Origin: Volvox africanus
Lineage: Eukaryota > Chlorophyta > Chlorophyceae > Chlamydomonadales > Volvocaceae
Assembly: GCA_030268105.1 (NCBI GenBank)
Contig: BSDZ01000003.1
Span: 7,697,589 to 7,761,588, forward strand
DNA: 64,000 bases
Reading direction: 5' to 3'
The notes under the pieces were generated by a model, which was not told where the DNA came from, did no database searches, and saw only the letters and a program-made list of their open reading frames with translations. Below are positions 62,901-64,000 of the stretch, in pieces. Each line of letters opens with the position of its first letter. The first letter of the stretch is position 1. Position numbers and translations under genes: made by a program.

Positions 62901-64000
62901 GGGAGTGGAGGGGATAGGAGGGGATAGGAGGGGATAGGAGGGGAGTGGAGGGGATAGGAGGGGATAGGAGGGGATAGGAGGGGATAGGAGGGGATAGGTG
63001 GGGATAGGAGGGGAGTGGAGTGGAGTGGAGGGGATAGGAGGGGAGTTGAGGGGATAGGAGGGGATAGGAGGGGATAGGAGGGGATAGGAGGGGATAGGAG
63101 GGGATAGGAGGGGATAGGAGGGGAGTGGAGGGGATAGGAGGGGAGTGAAGGGGATAGGAGGGGAGTGGAGGGGATAGGAGGGGATAGGAGGGGATAGGAG
63201 GGGAGAGGAGGGGATAGGAGGGGAGTGGAGGGGATAGGAGGGGAAAGGAGGGGATAGGAGGGGATAGGAGGGGATAGGAGGGGATAGGAGGGGAGTGGAG
63301 GGGATAGGAGGGGATAGGAGGGGATAGGAGGGGATAGGAGGGGATAGGAGGGGATAGGAGGGGATAGGAGGGGAGTGGAGGGGATAGGAGGGGAGTGGAG
63401 GGGATAGGAGGGGAGAGGAGGGGAGAGGAGGGGAGAGGAGGGGATAGGAGGGGAGTGGAGGGGAGTGGAGGGGATAGGAGGGGATAGGAGGGGATAGGAG
63501 GGAATAGGAGGGGATAGGAGGGGATAGGAGGGGATAGGAGGGGACAGGAGGGGAGTGGAGGGGATAGGAGGGGATAGGAGGGGACAGGAGGGGATACGAG
63601 GGGATAGGAGGGGATAGGAGGGGACAGGAGGGGATAGGAGGGGATAGGAGGGGAGTGGAGGGGATAGGAGGGGATAGGAGGGGATAGGAGGGGAGTGGAG
63701 GGGATAGGAGGGGATAGGAGGGGATAGGAGGGGAGTGGAGGGGATAGGAGGGGATAGGAGGGGATAGGAGGGGATAGGAGGGGATAGGAGGGGATAGGAG
63801 GGGATAGGAGGGGAGTGGAGGGGATAGGAGGGGATAGGAGGGGATAGGAGGGGAGTGGAGGGGAGTGGAGGGGATAGGAGGGGATAGGAGGGGATAGGAG
63901 GGGATAGGAGGGGCGTGGAGGGGATAGGAGGGGATAGGAGGGGATAGGAGGGGAGTGGAGGGGATAGGAGGGGAGTGGAGGGGATAGGAGGGGAGTGGAG
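50937..64000 (+). repeat. Satellite of 10-bp polypurine unit GGGGATAGGA
   Basis: About 1,306 tandem units fill the window to its end. Nearly all fit GGGGA-NN-GGA, with the variable dinucleotide TA (most), GT, GA or CA, giving GGGGATAGGA, GGGGAGTGGA, GGGGAGAGGA and GGGGACAGGA. Units stay in a fixed 10-bp register from 50941, with one single-base loss near 53239. Rare variant units (GGGAATAGGA, GGGGCGTGGA, and an AAGATAGGA unit) recur about 1,600 bp apart, showing a higher-order repeat. The right boundary is not in the window. The left boundary touches the acceptor of the ZRANB3-like exon at 50931. Confidence 0.98.

Noticed and set aside
50937..64000. CRISPR array or centromere call
   Set aside because: There are no spacers, so not CRISPR. 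A centromere cannot be inferred from a simple 10-bp satellite without chromatin data.

Overview
The window looks like nuclear DNA of a volvocine green alga (Volvox or a close relative). The evidence is a PSR1-type MYB-CC phosphate-starvation regulator, a gametolysin-type M11 matrix metalloprotease with a proline-rich N-terminal segment, intron-rich genes with short exons, many low-complexity Gly/Ala/Gln tracts, TGTAA-type poly(A) candidates and very many micro- and minisatellites. I cannot fix the species. No rRNA, tRNA, CRISPR array or prokaryotic operon was seen. I built the gene models by hand from splice sites, reading-frame phase and remembered family motifs.

Layout. 1-1524: no gene recognised, one dispersed-repeat copy. 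1525-6145 (-): GT49 (LARGE/B4GAT1-like) glycosyltransferase, nine exons. 6816-8119 (-): unrecognised gene with proline-rich and acidic parts. 8401-9440: hexamer microsatellite plus a retroelement remnant. 9446-12970 (-): vasohibin (tubulin carboxypeptidase), seven exons, catalytic residues present. 12971-15900: nothing recognised. 15901-19833 (+): PSR1, three exons. 22097-22377: foldback element. 23553-24983 and 26222-27594 (+): two apparently related secreted Gly-rich proteins of unknown function. 29164-37072 (-): M11 metalloprotease, eleven exons, with LINE debris in its largest intron. 39242-40679 (-): unrecognised protein with two SUMO-interaction-like motifs. 42141-50931 (-): the C-terminal two thirds of a ZRANB3-type annealing helicase with HNH domain, sixteen exons in the window. 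50937-64000: an unbroken satellite of a 10-bp polypurine unit running off the window.

The most striking point is the last junction. The satellite (about 1,306 units here) begins six bases from a 3' splice site of the ZRANB3-like gene. More than 13 kb of repeat is therefore intronic, or else it severs the gene, in a gene whose family repairs stalled replication forks. The array keeps an exact 10-bp register with one single-base slip, and has a roughly 1.6-kb higher-order repeat. Other minus-strand genes here also carry pyrimidine tandem arrays just upstream of acceptors.

The genes do not form one pathway. They cover cell-wall and matrix biology (GT49, M11 protease, Gly-rich proteins), tubulin modification (vasohibin), nutrient sensing (PSR1) and genome maintenance (ZRANB3-like).
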